A DNA stretch of 64,000 bases from Meandrina meandrites (taxonomy: Eukaryota > Cnidaria > Anthozoa > Scleractinia > Meandrinidae), in contig OY855913.1 of assembly GCA_963693305.1 (NCBI GenBank), forward strand, positions 23,378,614 to 23,442,613, in the 5' to 3' direction. Position 1 is the stretch's first letter. Every line of letters begins with the position of its first letter. The notes under the pieces are model-generated. The model did not search any database and had not been told where the DNA came from. It saw only the letters and a list, made by a program, of their open reading frames with translations. Shown one piece after another: positions 13,168 to 25,506 of this stretch. The position numbers and the translations under genes are program-made.

Positions 13168-13177
13168 GCGCGCGAAA
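13168..13177 (+). promoter_or_regulatory. E2F-like site upstream of ESCO
   Basis: GCGCGCGAAA matches the E2F consensus (TTTCGCGC on the other strand). It lies about 260 bp before the ESCO start codon, in a CpG-rich patch (13020-13240). That patch also contains a YY1-like AAAATGGCGG at about 13203-13212. Motif match only. Confidence 0.4.
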
Positions 13178-13260
13178 ATTGATGCAATGTTCGAGACAAG
13201 ACAAAATGGCGGATGACAGGAAATGCACTTCGTCGTTTTTATGACTTTCTCTTCTTTCAG

Positions 13261-13300
13261 AGGATTTATACCGTTGTGGAGTCAGTTATGAAAGCAGAAA
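13261..13300 (+). other. Probable 5' UTR exon of ESCO with upstream ORF
   Basis: The exon is bounded by TTCTTTCAG on the left and GTAAGT on the right. It contains an ATG at 13288. Spliced to the next exon at 13417, this ATG opens a frame that ends with TAG at 13482-13484 and so overlaps the ESCO start at 13430 in another frame. That would be a short overlapping upstream ORF. The splice is predicted, not shown. Confidence 0.45.
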
Positions 13301-13429
13301 GTAAGTTTCTCTTTGCAATTCTACAAATTTCAACTGATATATTAAAATATCTGAATGTTTGTCGCTTAATTTCTTACCATACATCGTCATTTCTATTTGT
13401 AACCTCTCATGTACAGAAGAAGCTCAACA

Positions 13430-16400
13430 ATGGCAAAAGGAAGGATATCTGCATCTTCTAGAGAATCCGCGCCGTCCGAGATAGCAGTCAGACGAATCAG
13501 TCAAACTGAGAAGTAAGCTTTTCCATACAACTATGAATTTACATTACAAACGTTCCTTGCCGATGGAAATTCATGCCGATGATCATTCTAATTCATAATC
13601 TCTTGAATTAGCAACTATTAAAGCTGCAATAATTCGAGTCACTTCAACTTAAGTGTGGTTTATTAACTTTTATGTTCGTGTGTTTCGATTGTTCACCAGC
13701 TGATAACACTTTTGCGCCGCTACAATCCTGAAAAAAAGATGACTGAATGATGTGTTTATTGGCAATTGTCATGTACATGTTGAGATTTTCTTACAAAATG
13801 TTGTACCAATAATAAACCGTTTTAAATAAGCTTACTTACTTGTCACTACAGCAAAATTACAGTTAAAACGGCTGGAGAGATCTTTTCAATTATTAAGTGA
13901 TAGATATATTTAAGCTTTAATATGTAGTGAGAAATATTTGATTTTTCAAATTATCAAGAGTTCAATATTCAAAGTGATCAAATTCCCTTCAGTAGAATCC
14001 TGGATGCAGTAAGTTAGCATTGGTGAGTTAGATGTTTGCTGTTCAGTGATATCTATCAACACTGTTACCCTTTTTACTTTTTTACAGATTAAACATGGCG
14101 CAGAAGTTGAAAGTGGTATTAACCCCTTGTGATCTGATCACTGATATTGACTGCAGTAATTTTACTTCTGAATCAAAAGTGATATCTGAAAACCAGAGAT
14201 GCCAGTCTCCTGTGAAAGAGGAGGTTAATATTTGTCACAACGCAAAAAATGACGACAATGCTGCACATTCTCTAAGGACGACTGATCAAGAGCCCAATGG
14301 TGTTGCTGATGTAACAAAAGAAAATGTAATTGGAAAAGATTTAGGTTCGCCTTCAAGTGGCTTCACACCAGTTAGCTTTTATGGGCAAAGAAATCAAAAC
14401 CCAACTTCTAGGACAAAGTTATTTTCTCCAAATGCTCGCAAGAAATTGCAGGAGAAAAGTGAAGACTTGACAAGTGATAGTTCTTCCGGCATTAAAAGAA
14501 AGTTTAAGAAGCAGAGTAATTCAACAGCAGTGAAGAAAAAGCGTAAAACATCAAACAATGTCAGACAAAGCAAATCTAGTGGTAGAAGAATCAAATCTAT
14601 CTCAGCTGCACATAAAAATGGTATTCAAGATTGTGAAAGTGAATCACTAGTCAATGTTGATGAGTATGATAAAAATGAAGGCAAAACAGAACCCTGTGAA
14701 TCAGTGATAAATACTATTAAAGGAATTAGAGAAAGTGCTGATGATGGTACCCATTTGCCACAGTTAAATCGCGACTCTGAAGGAGGTGGGGTTGATTCAT
14801 CTTCTGACAAATCAAGTCCGAGTCTTGTGAAATCTGGAGTAAGTGACATTGAATCTGTTTGTTCAGAGGCAAGCCTCTGCAGTGGGCCAGGCTCTGTGTT
14901 GGAAGGTTTGTTTTTAAGAAAGAAAGGCAATGAATACTTCTTCTCCAATTCTGTTGACTCTAATGCTCCAACAGAGCAATTTACACCATCAAGCGAGGAC
15001 AGTAGTAAAGAAAGAACTACAGGCCCAGAAACAAATGGGGCAATGATTTCTGACTCGTCCTCTGCCGATCAAAAAGAAAGTTCAGTGGAGATGTCTGTTC
15101 GAGTTATTGACACTGAAGACTCACCGTCAAGTATTTCATTTTCGATGCCATCGCCAGACACTAGCGAGAGTGATTTTACTCTGAAACTGTCTGATAAGGA
15201 TGCAGAATCAAGCTCGTCGAAAGGTTCTCCAGAGCATCAAGCTTCTATTATGAGATACTTTAAAAGTGTGCCAGGACCAAAGTGCAAAACTAAGTTGATT
15301 GCTAATGGCGTCTCCACTTCATCCACCCTGCCATCTGCAGAAAACTCTCCTGATGCCAAAAACAGGTTGGGAGTTTGTTTGTTTTTTTTTGTTCAATGTG
15401 GCTTACAGTGGGTGTGAGTCTTTGTGTCACCAATGATCATGTGTGGATCACGTTATGTGTGTCAACGATGATCATACCCGGTGGGGGGGAGGCTTCTTTA
15501 TATGGCTTATTTGGGAATATGTTGCTGGATAGGGTATGATTTTTGGCTCCTCTGGCCCTGATGGCCCTGATGGCCCTGACCAGGATATAATTATTAACAA
15601 TTTCAAGCGAGTCTGTTGTAATCAGTGTGGACCTGTCCTAGACAGGGTATGGCTGCAACACTGTCAATGTCATTAAGCATTAAGCAATGCAATATCTGAT
15701 CAAAGATGTTTATGCATCAAATTTAACTGCAGGACACCACTGGAGAAAAAAAAAAGTAAAATTTTTCTCTTGCTTGCAAGAATATTTATTTATAAGCCAC
15801 TGTTGCCAGGTACCACTGGGGTTTGAAGCCCTGACCCTGTTTGGGATACCTAAATACCAACCCCCTGGGTTTGTCTTATTCACTAGAGGGGCGATAACTC
15901 TCGTGATTACAATAAGGCCAACTTAGTAAGCTGGTATAGGACAGTGTCCTTCATTTTATGAACCTACATGTATTTATAAAGTTGATAAGGTGGAATTAAA
16001 GATGCTAAAAATTATAGTGCTTATATCTAGTCCTGACAATAGAAGGTAATTTTGTAGTGTATTGCTTTTATTTTTTTTATTTATTTTTATTTTATTTTAT
16101 GCAAGGAAGTTTCACACATTCATTTGCTAGCGTGGTATACTCTGAGTGACTGGAATTGACAGCATGATAAGTTGATATTTTTGTTGGCTGATAACAGTTA
16201 TACATTATATTAATATATGACCAGTGATGCCACTGTGGTGGATTCTAATGCCTTTCATACAATTTACGGATTAATACGGCATTAAGCACATTCACAGATT
16301 TTGTTATTCATGAAGATGTTATGTTCCTTTTTAAGGATAACTCCTAAAAAGAAAAGGAAAGGAAAAAAGCAGGAACAGATGTATTTGGTAAGTTGTTGGT

Positions 16401-19400
16401 CCAAGTCAGTTTTTTAATAATCTGATTAACCATCCAGGCTTTCGATAAGGTCTTAAGTAGGTGTCTCCCCTTGTGTGGCACACATCAGAGAACAAAATAT
16501 GATGCCGAAAATACCTCCCTTTTATATGGAGCTGTACAAGTTTTAGCCAGTGATTCATGACAGAATACCCACAAGAGCTCCAACAGGTACATTGGGTCTT
16601 AATGAAACCCCTCACCATGAAAAACGTTTTGACAGACTGTTAAGGGATTATGCTAAGTTCTGGTTCTGCTCATACACAACTTTTCTCAATCAAATACATG
16701 AGATTGTTGCCTCGCAATTACCTGGATTTCTGAAAATGTTGGTAGTTCGGCACAAGCGGTACATTTGTGTCCTCCTGCAAACTAACATTTAGATACATTG
16801 TGCAAAGAAAACAGATTTTCCAGGTTACCCTTCAGGCAAGTTGAACCCACTGATTAGGGCAAATGAGGAGTAAAATTCACTTGGCCTGACAGAAAAAAAT
16901 CCACTCTTCTTTCCAACACTTCTTTGCAAACTGTAGATTCAGAGCCCCTAAGATGATCCTGTGTTATACAATAGAATCCCGATTTCTTGAACCTCCAGGG
17001 GAAATAAAAATTGTTTTGAGAAATTGGGGTGAAATTACAGAGAAATACAATCCAAGGGAAACAATAATTGGGACTTTCAAGAAGTCAGGATTCTACTGTT
17101 CATAATATTTTAATCCTACTGCTTTGTTTCTTTAACTGGCAGGATTTGGGTCAGAAAGACTTTGGCCATGTGACGTGCCCAACCTGCGGCATGGTATATA
17201 CTCGAGCTCAGCCAGATGACGAGGCCGCTCATATTAGACACCACAAGAGTTTTGTTGGTGGATTAAAATTTCCTGTAAGTTGTTACTCCATTACTCAGTG
17301 TACAAGATTGAGGGGAAATATAACTCACTGTTTTCTGTTGTACTATGGGTTAGTTCCAAAAGTAATATTTTGTAGCCATTTCCTATCATAACTTTAGGGT
17401 AGGGGGGCGGGGTGGTTCCAACATTTGGGTCAGCTTATAAAAATGTGTATCATTTCTAAGAATCAATCCATGTCATAAAATAAAAAGGTTTGAATAAAAC
17501 TTTGTGAAAGCAGTTGGATAAGGATAAAACTGTTGAAAATGATATTTATACTAAATCAGAGCAGATGAATGTATAAAATCAAATCAGTTGCATGTGTATA
17601 TATTTATTATTTTCATTTTTGCTTCATAACAAGTTAATTTACATTTGAGGTCACCACTTTTGGTGTGAACTACTACTATTGTATAGACCAATACTTGGCT
17701 GATGTCTTCATAAGATAGGTGATGCAATTTTAGTAAATTGTGGATGAGCTGCAGTTCATGAAGACTGTATGTAAAAGTTGTAGGCTTTAAGAGTGAGTGT
17801 TGTTTGTTTTGCCAGGGCTGGAAGAATGAGTGTGTTGTAAAAGAGTACCATGACGGCAGAGTGATCATGGTCAGTCCTGATGATCATCCTCTTCACCTTA
17901 AAAAGGTTTGATTTAATATCAGTCTCCTTAATGTGTACATACAGTGTATATAATGTATTATTGCCTCTACAGCGATCACTACAGTGGTGAAAGGTACATG
18001 TATACTTGCTACGCACACCGCCGATGTGTGGAATGGAACCTAATTTTGGCATTGCTGCTCTGCCCACTTTTGTTAAAAAAATTCCTGGAATTCCTGTGTC
18101 TCCTGTGCTGCATCTTCTCGCTGCCGCTGTTGTTGACGGTTGCTCACTTGATTCCCGCTTAACGCTTTATTCAATGACAATCCCAATGTAAAGCAACAAT
18201 CAGAATTGGCGGGGCAGTAGAACAAAGTGGGTGGGTCAATGAGGCAGAAATTCAGACCCATTCCATATCAGTGGTGTGCATAGAATATAGAGGATATTAC
18301 CCGGTGGCGAGAAGATATGAATATTATGTTCTTGTGACAAAAATGATATCTCACTCGTTCACAGTGTACATCTCAAGTTTAGCAGTTAACCTAAATCTGC
18401 TACAAATTGTGTATGTAAAAGTTTGTAAGAACATTAACAGATTTTGGTATTATGGTCGTGTAACAGCTGTTGTTGATCATTCAATTTATTTTAGTATCTT
18501 CAGTTTGGGTGTGGTTGGAATGTTTGTTTCAACTTCTTTTTCTAAAGTAATACTTGTGATTGTTTTGCCCTCATTTTCAGATAGAAGAAGTTCGGAAGGT
18601 CGTTGATAGTGAGTTGGGCTTTGTTGCAGATGTACCTTACAGAAGATCTGGAGCAAAGGTTTGTTTATGTAACTGTAGTTGATTGCTTATTCAGTGTTTT
18701 CATCATGACTCAGGGGCAAGGGACTCAATACTTTCACCTTGTTATAAAATATTACACACGAAATTCCAGGTTGAGAGGGGAAAGCCATGTCAGGCCCAAG
18801 AACTATTTTTATAACTTCAGTTTCACCCTTTTGGAGACCAAAATGCCTTTGGAAGGTTTGAGAAACACGCCTGGCCTGTAAACGGCTGACAAACAACCAG
18901 TGTACTTTCTATGACAGTTACTTGAAGTGTCTTAATTGAAGACTGAGCTTATCCCAGTTTTAGTAGCATGAAGCGACTAGGAGTATTTCTACTCCCCCCT
19001 GGATGGGATGCTAGTCCATCGCAGGGTTACCCCCAGCAGTAAATTCGCCGGTACCCATTTATACCTCTGGGCAGAGAGAGAGGCACTATGAGAGTAAAGA
19101 GTCATGCCCAAGAACACAACACAGTGACCTCGGCCAGGGCTTAAACCCAGATCACTCAATTTGAAGTCCAGTGCAATAACCATCAGGCCACCGTGCCTCC
19201 CAGTGGATTATACCGGTACTAGCCGGGCAAAATTATCTTGCTGTTACTGTTTCACCAAAGGTATGCTAAGCAGTAAGGAATCTTGAGTTGTTTTTCCACC
19301 AAGTTATATCTTAGCTTTGTATCTTGTTTTTAGACATTTCTTTTTATTACCACGAAAAAAGTTGTTGGGTGTTCTGTGGCAGTCCAAATAGACCAGGTAT

Positions 19401-21364
19401 GTTGGTTTTATTTTAGATTGAAGCACAATCTTGGAAACGTCAGTTACTGTTGTTGTTTTGTTTCTCTCTTTTTGAAGTTGTTTTTTTTAGTTTTCTCCCA
19501 AGTACTTTTGCCTAAATTGTTAGCGTTTTGCCCAAAAGATTTCTCAAAGCCCCCCTCACGCCCTCCCCGGCCCATACGCCTATGTTGGTAGGTGGTCCTT
19601 GAAAATTCTGTGACAGATGGTTGCAATTTTTTGTAAAATCTCTGTTATTTAAGGTTTCAGATCATTATGTTTAGAGAGTTTTACTATGTGATGCTCTTGT
19701 CAGTATGCACCATTCACATTCTTCAGTCACAGTATCCCATCTGAAGCCCAAATGTTGTTTGAAGAAACTTTAATTTTAATTAGATTTCGATATTTTTTAT
19801 TACTCAGGGGTATCCTGTTTTACCCTCACCTGGGGAATCCTCAACCCCAGAAAAACAGATCGCAGCTTGGTGTTGCAGGTACAAAGTCACTAAATGTTTT
19901 CGTAAGCATTGTTGTTAGAAGCCTCAAGCATCATGATGCATTGTATTCATGCCTCATTCTGTGATAATTTCTCTAACCTATAGAGTGAAGTGTTTTCAGT
20001 TGTATTCAGTGTACTGTGAAACTGTTTATTTTTTTCTCAAGTACAACCCCTCAGTTGGCTCAGTGTGGTATCAGCCGGATCTGGGTTCACAGTCAGTACA
20101 GGCGGAAAAAAGTTGCAACTCGATTGCTGGATTGTGTCAGGTGAGAACTCGGACGTAACGCTTGACTGGCCACAGTTAGGGCGTTTACCATTAGTCAGAA
20201 CTGGCAGGCCAGACCAGTATACTGGAGAACAAAATTCAGTTATTCCCAATTTCTTTATTAGTCAGATCAGTCAAATTACAAATTTTATACACTGTTGTGT
20301 TAATTTTTGCGAAAATCTCGTGAAAAAGGCTCATTTCACATTCAAAACCACCAATCCAGCTGGCCAGGTCTGAGAAATGGTAAGCGTCCTTAGTTTTTAA
20401 AATATTCCACAGATTCGCTACCTCTCTCCTCTGCACCTTCTTATCTTCTTTCCTAGAGAGATTATCCTGCGAATATGAAAACCCTGTCCCATGTACATAT
20501 TCTGTCCACCTTGAGACTCTTTAATAGGTCCAGGATTGAATGCTGCTGTAGATTTGTTTTGTTTTTTGCAAATTTTACAGTTTTCACAAATATCTTGCAA
20601 AAATCCTAAAATTTCTCACTTTCATACCTACATGTACTTTCAATCCGGTACATTACTCGCTGACGTTTGAGATTGAACCAAATTCATACTGATGACGTAG
20701 CTTTGCACAGAAATCTGATTGGTGGTTATCTGGAGCGGAAAACGCTAAAGACGATGTCTGATTGGAAGGAGAAAGTGTAAAAGTCCAGGACTCCACTTTT
20801 CCACCCTTGTTCCCGTTTCGTAGGATATCCTACTGTTCGGTAAAGTCCTTCCGATTTTAGGGACCAGGCGCTTCACTGAACTTCGGTTTCTGTAGAATAA
20901 GGTGTATTTCTACTCCCCCTGGATAGGATGCTAGTCCATCGCAGGGTTATCCGTTAAATTCGCCGGTACCCACTTGTGCACCTGGGTGGAGAGAGGCACT
21001 GTGAGAGAAGTTTCTTGCCAAAGAACACAACGCAGTGACCCCACTCAATATGAAGTCCAGTGCAGTAACCGTTAGGCCACCGAGCCTCCCAGAGGATTAT
21101 ACAGGCCAGACAATCTTGCTGTTGCTGTCTCACCAAAATGATACCACCACAATGACCCTGCCCATGGAGTCTAAAACCGGTTATCTCAATATGTGTCGAA
21201 TAAAACTCTATTCATTTTTTTTCTCTATTTTTTTTTCTAGGATGAACTTCATATACGGTTGCATTATTCCCAGAGATCTTGTAGCATTTTCGGATCCCAC
21301 GCCAGATGGCAAGCGACTTGCCAAGAGTTACGCCGGCACCTCACAATTTCTTGTGTTCCGATAG
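13430..21364 (+). CDS. ESCO: ESCO1/2-type cohesin N-acetyltransferase
   Basis: Coding exons are 13430-13512 (exon from 13417), 14088-15365, 16336-16387, 17143-17274, 17816-17905, 18581-18658, 19334-19396, 19808-19878, 20042-20140 and 21241-21364. They total 2070 nt (689 aa). Residues 1-460 are Ser-rich and disordered, with basic patches, a KEN motif and a SFYG motif. Residues 412-419 are a canonical PIP box (QASIMRYF). A C2H2-like zinc finger uses C483, C486, H501 and H505. Residues 516-689 form the acetyltransferase, with the acetyl-CoA-binding CGISRIWV...RRKKVATRLL segment and the family C-terminal motif FSDPTPDGKRLA..Y..T..FLVF. The family (Eco1/ESCO) acetylates SMC3 to establish sister-chromatid cohesion during replication, in the nucleus. 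Length lies between human ESCO2 and ESCO1. I cannot say which vertebrate paralogue is closer; a single invertebrate orthologue is likely. Confidence 0.93.
18945..19202 (-). mobile_element. tRNA-derived SINE (family A), in ESCO intron
   Basis: Reverse-strand relative of 47641-47940. It shares the conserved block around CTGGATGGGATGCTAGTCCATCGCAGGGTTA and the tRNA-like head whose reverse strand begins TGGGAGGCACGGTGGCC. It lies between the exons at 18581 and 19334. Confidence 0.75.
20334..20394. repeat. Interspersed repeat fragment (shared with 27832-27898)
   Basis: About 60 bp with CATTTCACATTCAAAACCAC and AATGGTAAGCG. A clearly related copy with the same order of motifs is at 27832-27898. 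Non-coding and of unknown family. Confidence 0.5.
20903..21092 (-). mobile_element. tRNA-derived SINE (family A), second ESCO-intron copy
   Basis: Related to 18945-19202 and 47641-47940: same CCCCTGGATAGGATGCTAGT block, CGCCGGTACCCA block, and tRNA-like head at its right end (minus strand reads TGGGAGGCTCGGTGGCC). Slightly shorter than the other copies. It lies in the last ESCO intron. Confidence 0.75.
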
Positions 21365-21861
21365 TATTTTTTTTTCTTTCTCAAATACACATTGTACGTT
21401 GTATTGCCGTGTAAAGGGTTTTTTCATTCCGGGAACAACTGTGGTTTTTCAGCAAATCTTCACAAGAGGACACACTAGCATGCAAGAAGTTTGTAAGAAA
21501 ACGTTGCAAAAACAGCGGAGAACCATTATAAGAGGCGACAAAACTGGTGCATAACAAGTATCTGTATAAACGTAGCCCGAGTGAAATATTTGCCTTTGGC
21601 CGCGACAGTTTTGGCGGGAACTTTACACGCGCTGCAAGTGACGTTTGACCGTTGTGTGTGTTACGTCACGTTTCTTAGCAACCTCAGTGACAAAACCGTG
21701 GGCTCAGACAGTTGGACAAATAAGACCCTTCTTTACCTACTGTTAAGTAAATTACAGAAATTGCTTTTTGCGGTAGTGAATATTTTTGCGCACTGCAACG
21801 TAGTTCACTTTTGAGTGTATTGCTTCGTTTGCAAAGTATTTTTGTAATGTTAAATGTGAGA

Positions 21862-21867
21862 AATAAA
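21862..21867 (+). promoter_or_regulatory. Candidate polyadenylation signal (ESCO)
   Basis: AATAAA about 500 bases after the ESCO stop, followed within 20-40 bases by T-rich and GT-rich sequence. Confidence 0.45.
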
Positions 21868-22631
21868 CTATGTATTTTAGTACAAGATTTTGTCGTGAAC
21901 TTTTTCGCTCTGGCCCGGCTGTTCAAAGCTATGCTATCCACGAGATAAATCGCCATTCAGTGGATAGCGTTGCATGTGTTAAAAGGTTCAAGGTGCTTTC
22001 CAACTGACTGATTTTAACATTTCTTAAAGTAGCTTAGGTGAATTTTTATGAAATTGGATGAAAGTACAAAAAGGCGGGGAAGGGGAATAGGGAATTAAAA
22101 TTCCTCCAAATTTAGATGATTCATTGGACCAACGCACCATGTAACAAGTCACTCGTCTTCGGCGCTCGATTTACAACAAGCCCTTGTCCGGTTCTACTAA
22201 CAGACCATCAGTCTGTTCACAGCCTCTATTTTTCCACGCGTCCAGTTCACTCGCCTCTCTTTCGCGCGTTACGCGTTCAACGCAACCTCATCCCCATGGC
22301 CTTCTCCGCGACGTTTTTCAAAAGTCGGGATTCTGAAAAGCGGAGAAGGCCCTGGGACGAGGTTGGCGTTCAACGATCAAAGAAAAACACGAAAAAATAG
22401 AGGGCTGTGAACAGTCTAACAGACCATGTGGTTCATTAAGCCGTTGAAGGTTCAGTACTTTCATAGGAGTACAATTTTCAGTGTACTTTCTTTAGAATTC
22501 AATTTATTTCAACAGAGTTTACACTTGACACAGAGATTCTTACTACTTGCTGTAAGCTTAACATTTGTCTGCCTTAAGTCTCACCAATCTGTCTTTTCCT
22601 GTTCATGAAATCACTGTCAATTTTGTTCAAG

Positions 22632-22637
22632 TTTATT
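22632..22637 (-). promoter_or_regulatory. Candidate polyadenylation signal (CaaX gene)
   Basis: TTTATT on the plus strand reads AATAAA on the minus strand, about 70 bases beyond the predicted stop at 22707-22709 of the minus-strand gene. Confidence 0.45.
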
Positions 22638-22706
22638 TTTTACTGTACTTCACGTGTAATACGACTTAAATGAAATGGAATCGGTGTTCTACGGTAACAA
22701 TTTAAT

Positions 22707-25506
22707 TCAAAGAATGACACAGTTACAGCAAGGGAAACAAGTGACAGGAACTCCTTCTTCCACCTCCTCCAAGCCCTCCTCTGTTGTGTACCTCGTGTGA
22801 GATTTTTCAGGACCTATCAACGGAGCGCGGTCCTGATAATCACCATCCACGACTTCTCTTGCTGAAAAAAAATAAATGGTTAAGAAAGGACCAGAACAAT
22901 AACGAAAGAAAAGAAAATAGCGGGAGTGGAGCGCGAGGTGGTGAGGAGAGGAGTGGGGGAGGGGAGGGGAGAAAAATATATAGAACCTGTCTACATCATC
23001 ACAAAAAATGGACCTTATATCAGACTTCCTCTCTTTCCGCCACCACCCTCTGGCGTTTCAGCTTTTGCGCCCGCGTCCAGTTCGGCTCTCGTGATTCCTT
23101 TCTCCCGCGCTTTTCATCAAAGAAAAACAGGACGGTGAACAGGCCAGTATGGTAGGAACGATGGAGAAAAATAACAAGGTGACGTTCCCAAAGCTTAAAG
23201 AAACTATTCCTTCAACGAGCACTATATAGAATGTCCAAGAAGCAAAAACGGGAATTTTTCCGCCATGGTAAATCATCTACAAGAACAGTGTTTGATTATG
23301 CAGTAACCAGCGAGCAGGCTCACCTTTAGGGCATACGTGCGAGTGGCGAAGCCACAGGAAAGACCCCTCCCCGCCAGATCGCTTCGCTCGCCACAGATTC
23401 GCTCTTCGCGTCACTCGCGCGTGTGACCAAAAGGTGAGCCTGCTCACAGGCTATTATGTAGTTTCTCACTACCTTCTATGACGTCATCCCACATCCAGTA
23501 ATCCTTCACGTCCATTCGCCCTGACGGGCTGGCACTGACCATGAAATCCCTCCGCTGTATTGAAACAACGCGCTTATCTGGCACCATGAGATAACCCGAG
23601 GTATTTCCCATAGCGTCTGACATCTGTGCGTTAACTGCGAGACATTCGGCTCCTTCGGGTGACAGCCTCTTGATAAGCGCTTTGGCCACGTTCTCACAAC
23701 TGCCCTCTGTTGTATTCTGGTTTCCTTGTGTGGAGGGCAGTGTAGGTGACTTATCGCTGGTCTCTTCCTCTGTACTGTTTGTGTTGACATCTTTCGGGTT
23801 TTGGACATTGACAAACACTTCGGACTGGAAAGCTTTAGAGGGCTCGCTAGTGCTGGTTTCTTTTGATGACAGAGAATCTGTAAATGGATCAATTGTTGTT
23901 CAGCCCCGGTTTATATATCAGGAACCATAACCAGGGTTACTATGGCTCCTAATTTGAAAAATATTTAAAAAAAAAATGGTAAAGTACCGCTTAATCTCCA
24001 CAGCTTAGGGATGTTTTGTGTCGCAAGTTCTCATAAATTAATTTCAACGCAAACGAAACAACGCCAATATTAATTTAATGTGATCTCGGGTCTGGATTTC
24101 TAAAACATTTAAGACCAAAGGTCTTTTGAAAAACGGTGGGAAAGACTAGCATACCATTTGAAAGGCTTTCCGCGGTTTCCCCCATGTTCCACTCGCAAAG
24201 GATTGTGGGTGATCCGCTCTCATCTGGGTCCACGACTGTCCTCGTGTGCCAAACATTAGGCGAATCAGCATCAAAGCTTTCGCCTTCCCTACCAGCGCTT
24301 CCGTTTAGCTCAACAACCGTCTTTTCACCATCTTGCAAACCTGTCACATTCTCGTTCGACCCGCCCACGCCGTACGTGAAGGAGTGGAAACAATATACGG
24401 GACTTTTCTTTGGACTGCTGGAGTCCCGAGTTCCCGCGCTTACACTGACTAACGTTGTGATCGTACCCGACGGTGTCTCGAACTGGTGACCTGTTATAAA
24501 ATACAAAATGCATCAGTCCTATATCAGTCATGATAGAGGGTCGTACAGGGGTATTTTCGTGACGCGTGATAAGCTGATTTTATTTTCCGTGAAACTCGCA
24601 TGAATTCAATAAATTTATTCTTCGTGACCCGTGACCAGAAGGTTTTCCGTGACACGTGAAGAGCTTGAATTAATAACCGATATTCGTGATTTCACCACTT
24701 TATTGACTTTATTTTGCGTGATTTTGAGACGCGAGACCTCAAATGTGATCTCCGTATAATTATCGTAACGTCAATCACTCTTTTGTAGAGTAAGAACAGG
24801 ATAAAAGAGTATGTTTCTTTCTTATTTTCGTAATTTCTTAATCAATTTTGATTTCTTCAAACACCATTTGTAGCGTAAGAACAGGATAAAAGAGTAGTTA
24901 TTTTCGTGATTCGGGAAAATGAAATTTCAATATCCGTGATCCGTGATTCGTTATTTTTTTTCGTCCGTGAATCGTGTCAGAGACCCCCCTGTACGACCCT
25001 CATGATACAAGGGAAAACGACCCTTGGTGTTCTTAGTGCCGAAGCTTACCGACTGAGCCTTACGGATATTTCCGATGCTTTATCGCAGAGAGCTTATAGT
25101 ATTATTAGTCGTTTCGTCAGCATTTATTCGTCTTCCTACTTTGCTTAAAAGTTATTTGTAGTCAAAATGTACATACCTTTCATCTTCTCAATCGTCTTCG
25201 TCGCACTTTTAAATAATTCATTCTCGTTTTCATCTTGGTTTCGACTGTCTTGTTTTACCTCTTCGGTAGTCATTGACAATTCGTTTGGCGGTCGTTCCGG
25301 AGCGGCAGATAAACACTCGAATGAAGGCGAAGCCAAAGGGGAAACATATATATTTGTCATTTCAGTTTCCACTGTCGTTTTAATCGAATTTAATCGATTG
25401 TAACGGTTCTCGTCGACTTTGTAAGTCTGATACGGCCTCGTTCTTTCGTTAAATGCCGTCAGTGAAGCTTCGTTGTAGCGGTGAGGCTCCGTGTCAAGAT
25501 TCTTAG
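22707..25506 (-). CDS. Unrecognised gene with C-terminal CaaX box (5' end missing)
   Basis: Four minus-strand exons: 25506-25177, 24490-24155, 23877-23473 and 22861-22707. Every junction is phase 1 with clean consensus sites: acceptors such as ACTTGCAG and TTTTTTCAG, donors GTATGT, GTATGC and GTAGTG. They encode at least 408 aa in frame. The first three exons are polar, Ser/Thr/Glu-rich and probably disordered, with tyrosine-containing stretches (NIYVSP, RPYQTYKV). Exon 3 ends with a more ordered segment (RRDFMVSASPSGRMDVKDYW, then MWDDVIE). The last exon ends in a Cys cluster and CVIL-stop, a CaaX box whose final Leu predicts geranylgeranylation; the extra cysteines could be palmitoylated. 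This suggests an inner-membrane anchor. I do not recognise the family. Paralemmin-like proteins also end in Cys-rich CaaX boxes, but no other similarity was seen. The start exon was not found between 25507 and 27100. Confidence 0.55.
23311..23442. repeat. Foldback element with CG-rich interior
   Basis: GAGCAGGCTCACCTTTAGGG at the left is the inverse of AAAAGGTGAGCCTGCTC at the right. The interior contains GCGAGTGGCGAAGC and TTCGCTCGCCAC palindromic blocks. It sits just beyond the donor of the third CaaX-gene exon, within its last intron. Confidence 0.6.

Larger units (their letters stand above)
21365..22700. other. ESCO 3' UTR and convergent intergenic region
   Basis: ESCO (+) and the CaaX gene (-) converge here. 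AATAAA at 21862-21867 (+) and TTTATT at 22632-22637 (AATAAA on minus) are the likely polyadenylation signals. An E2F-like TTTTGGCGGGAA occurs at 21609-21620. A repeat with GTTCAAAG...CTATCCAC...GGATAGCGTT (21905-21985) resembles 63425-63550. No further gene is seen. Confidence 0.55.
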
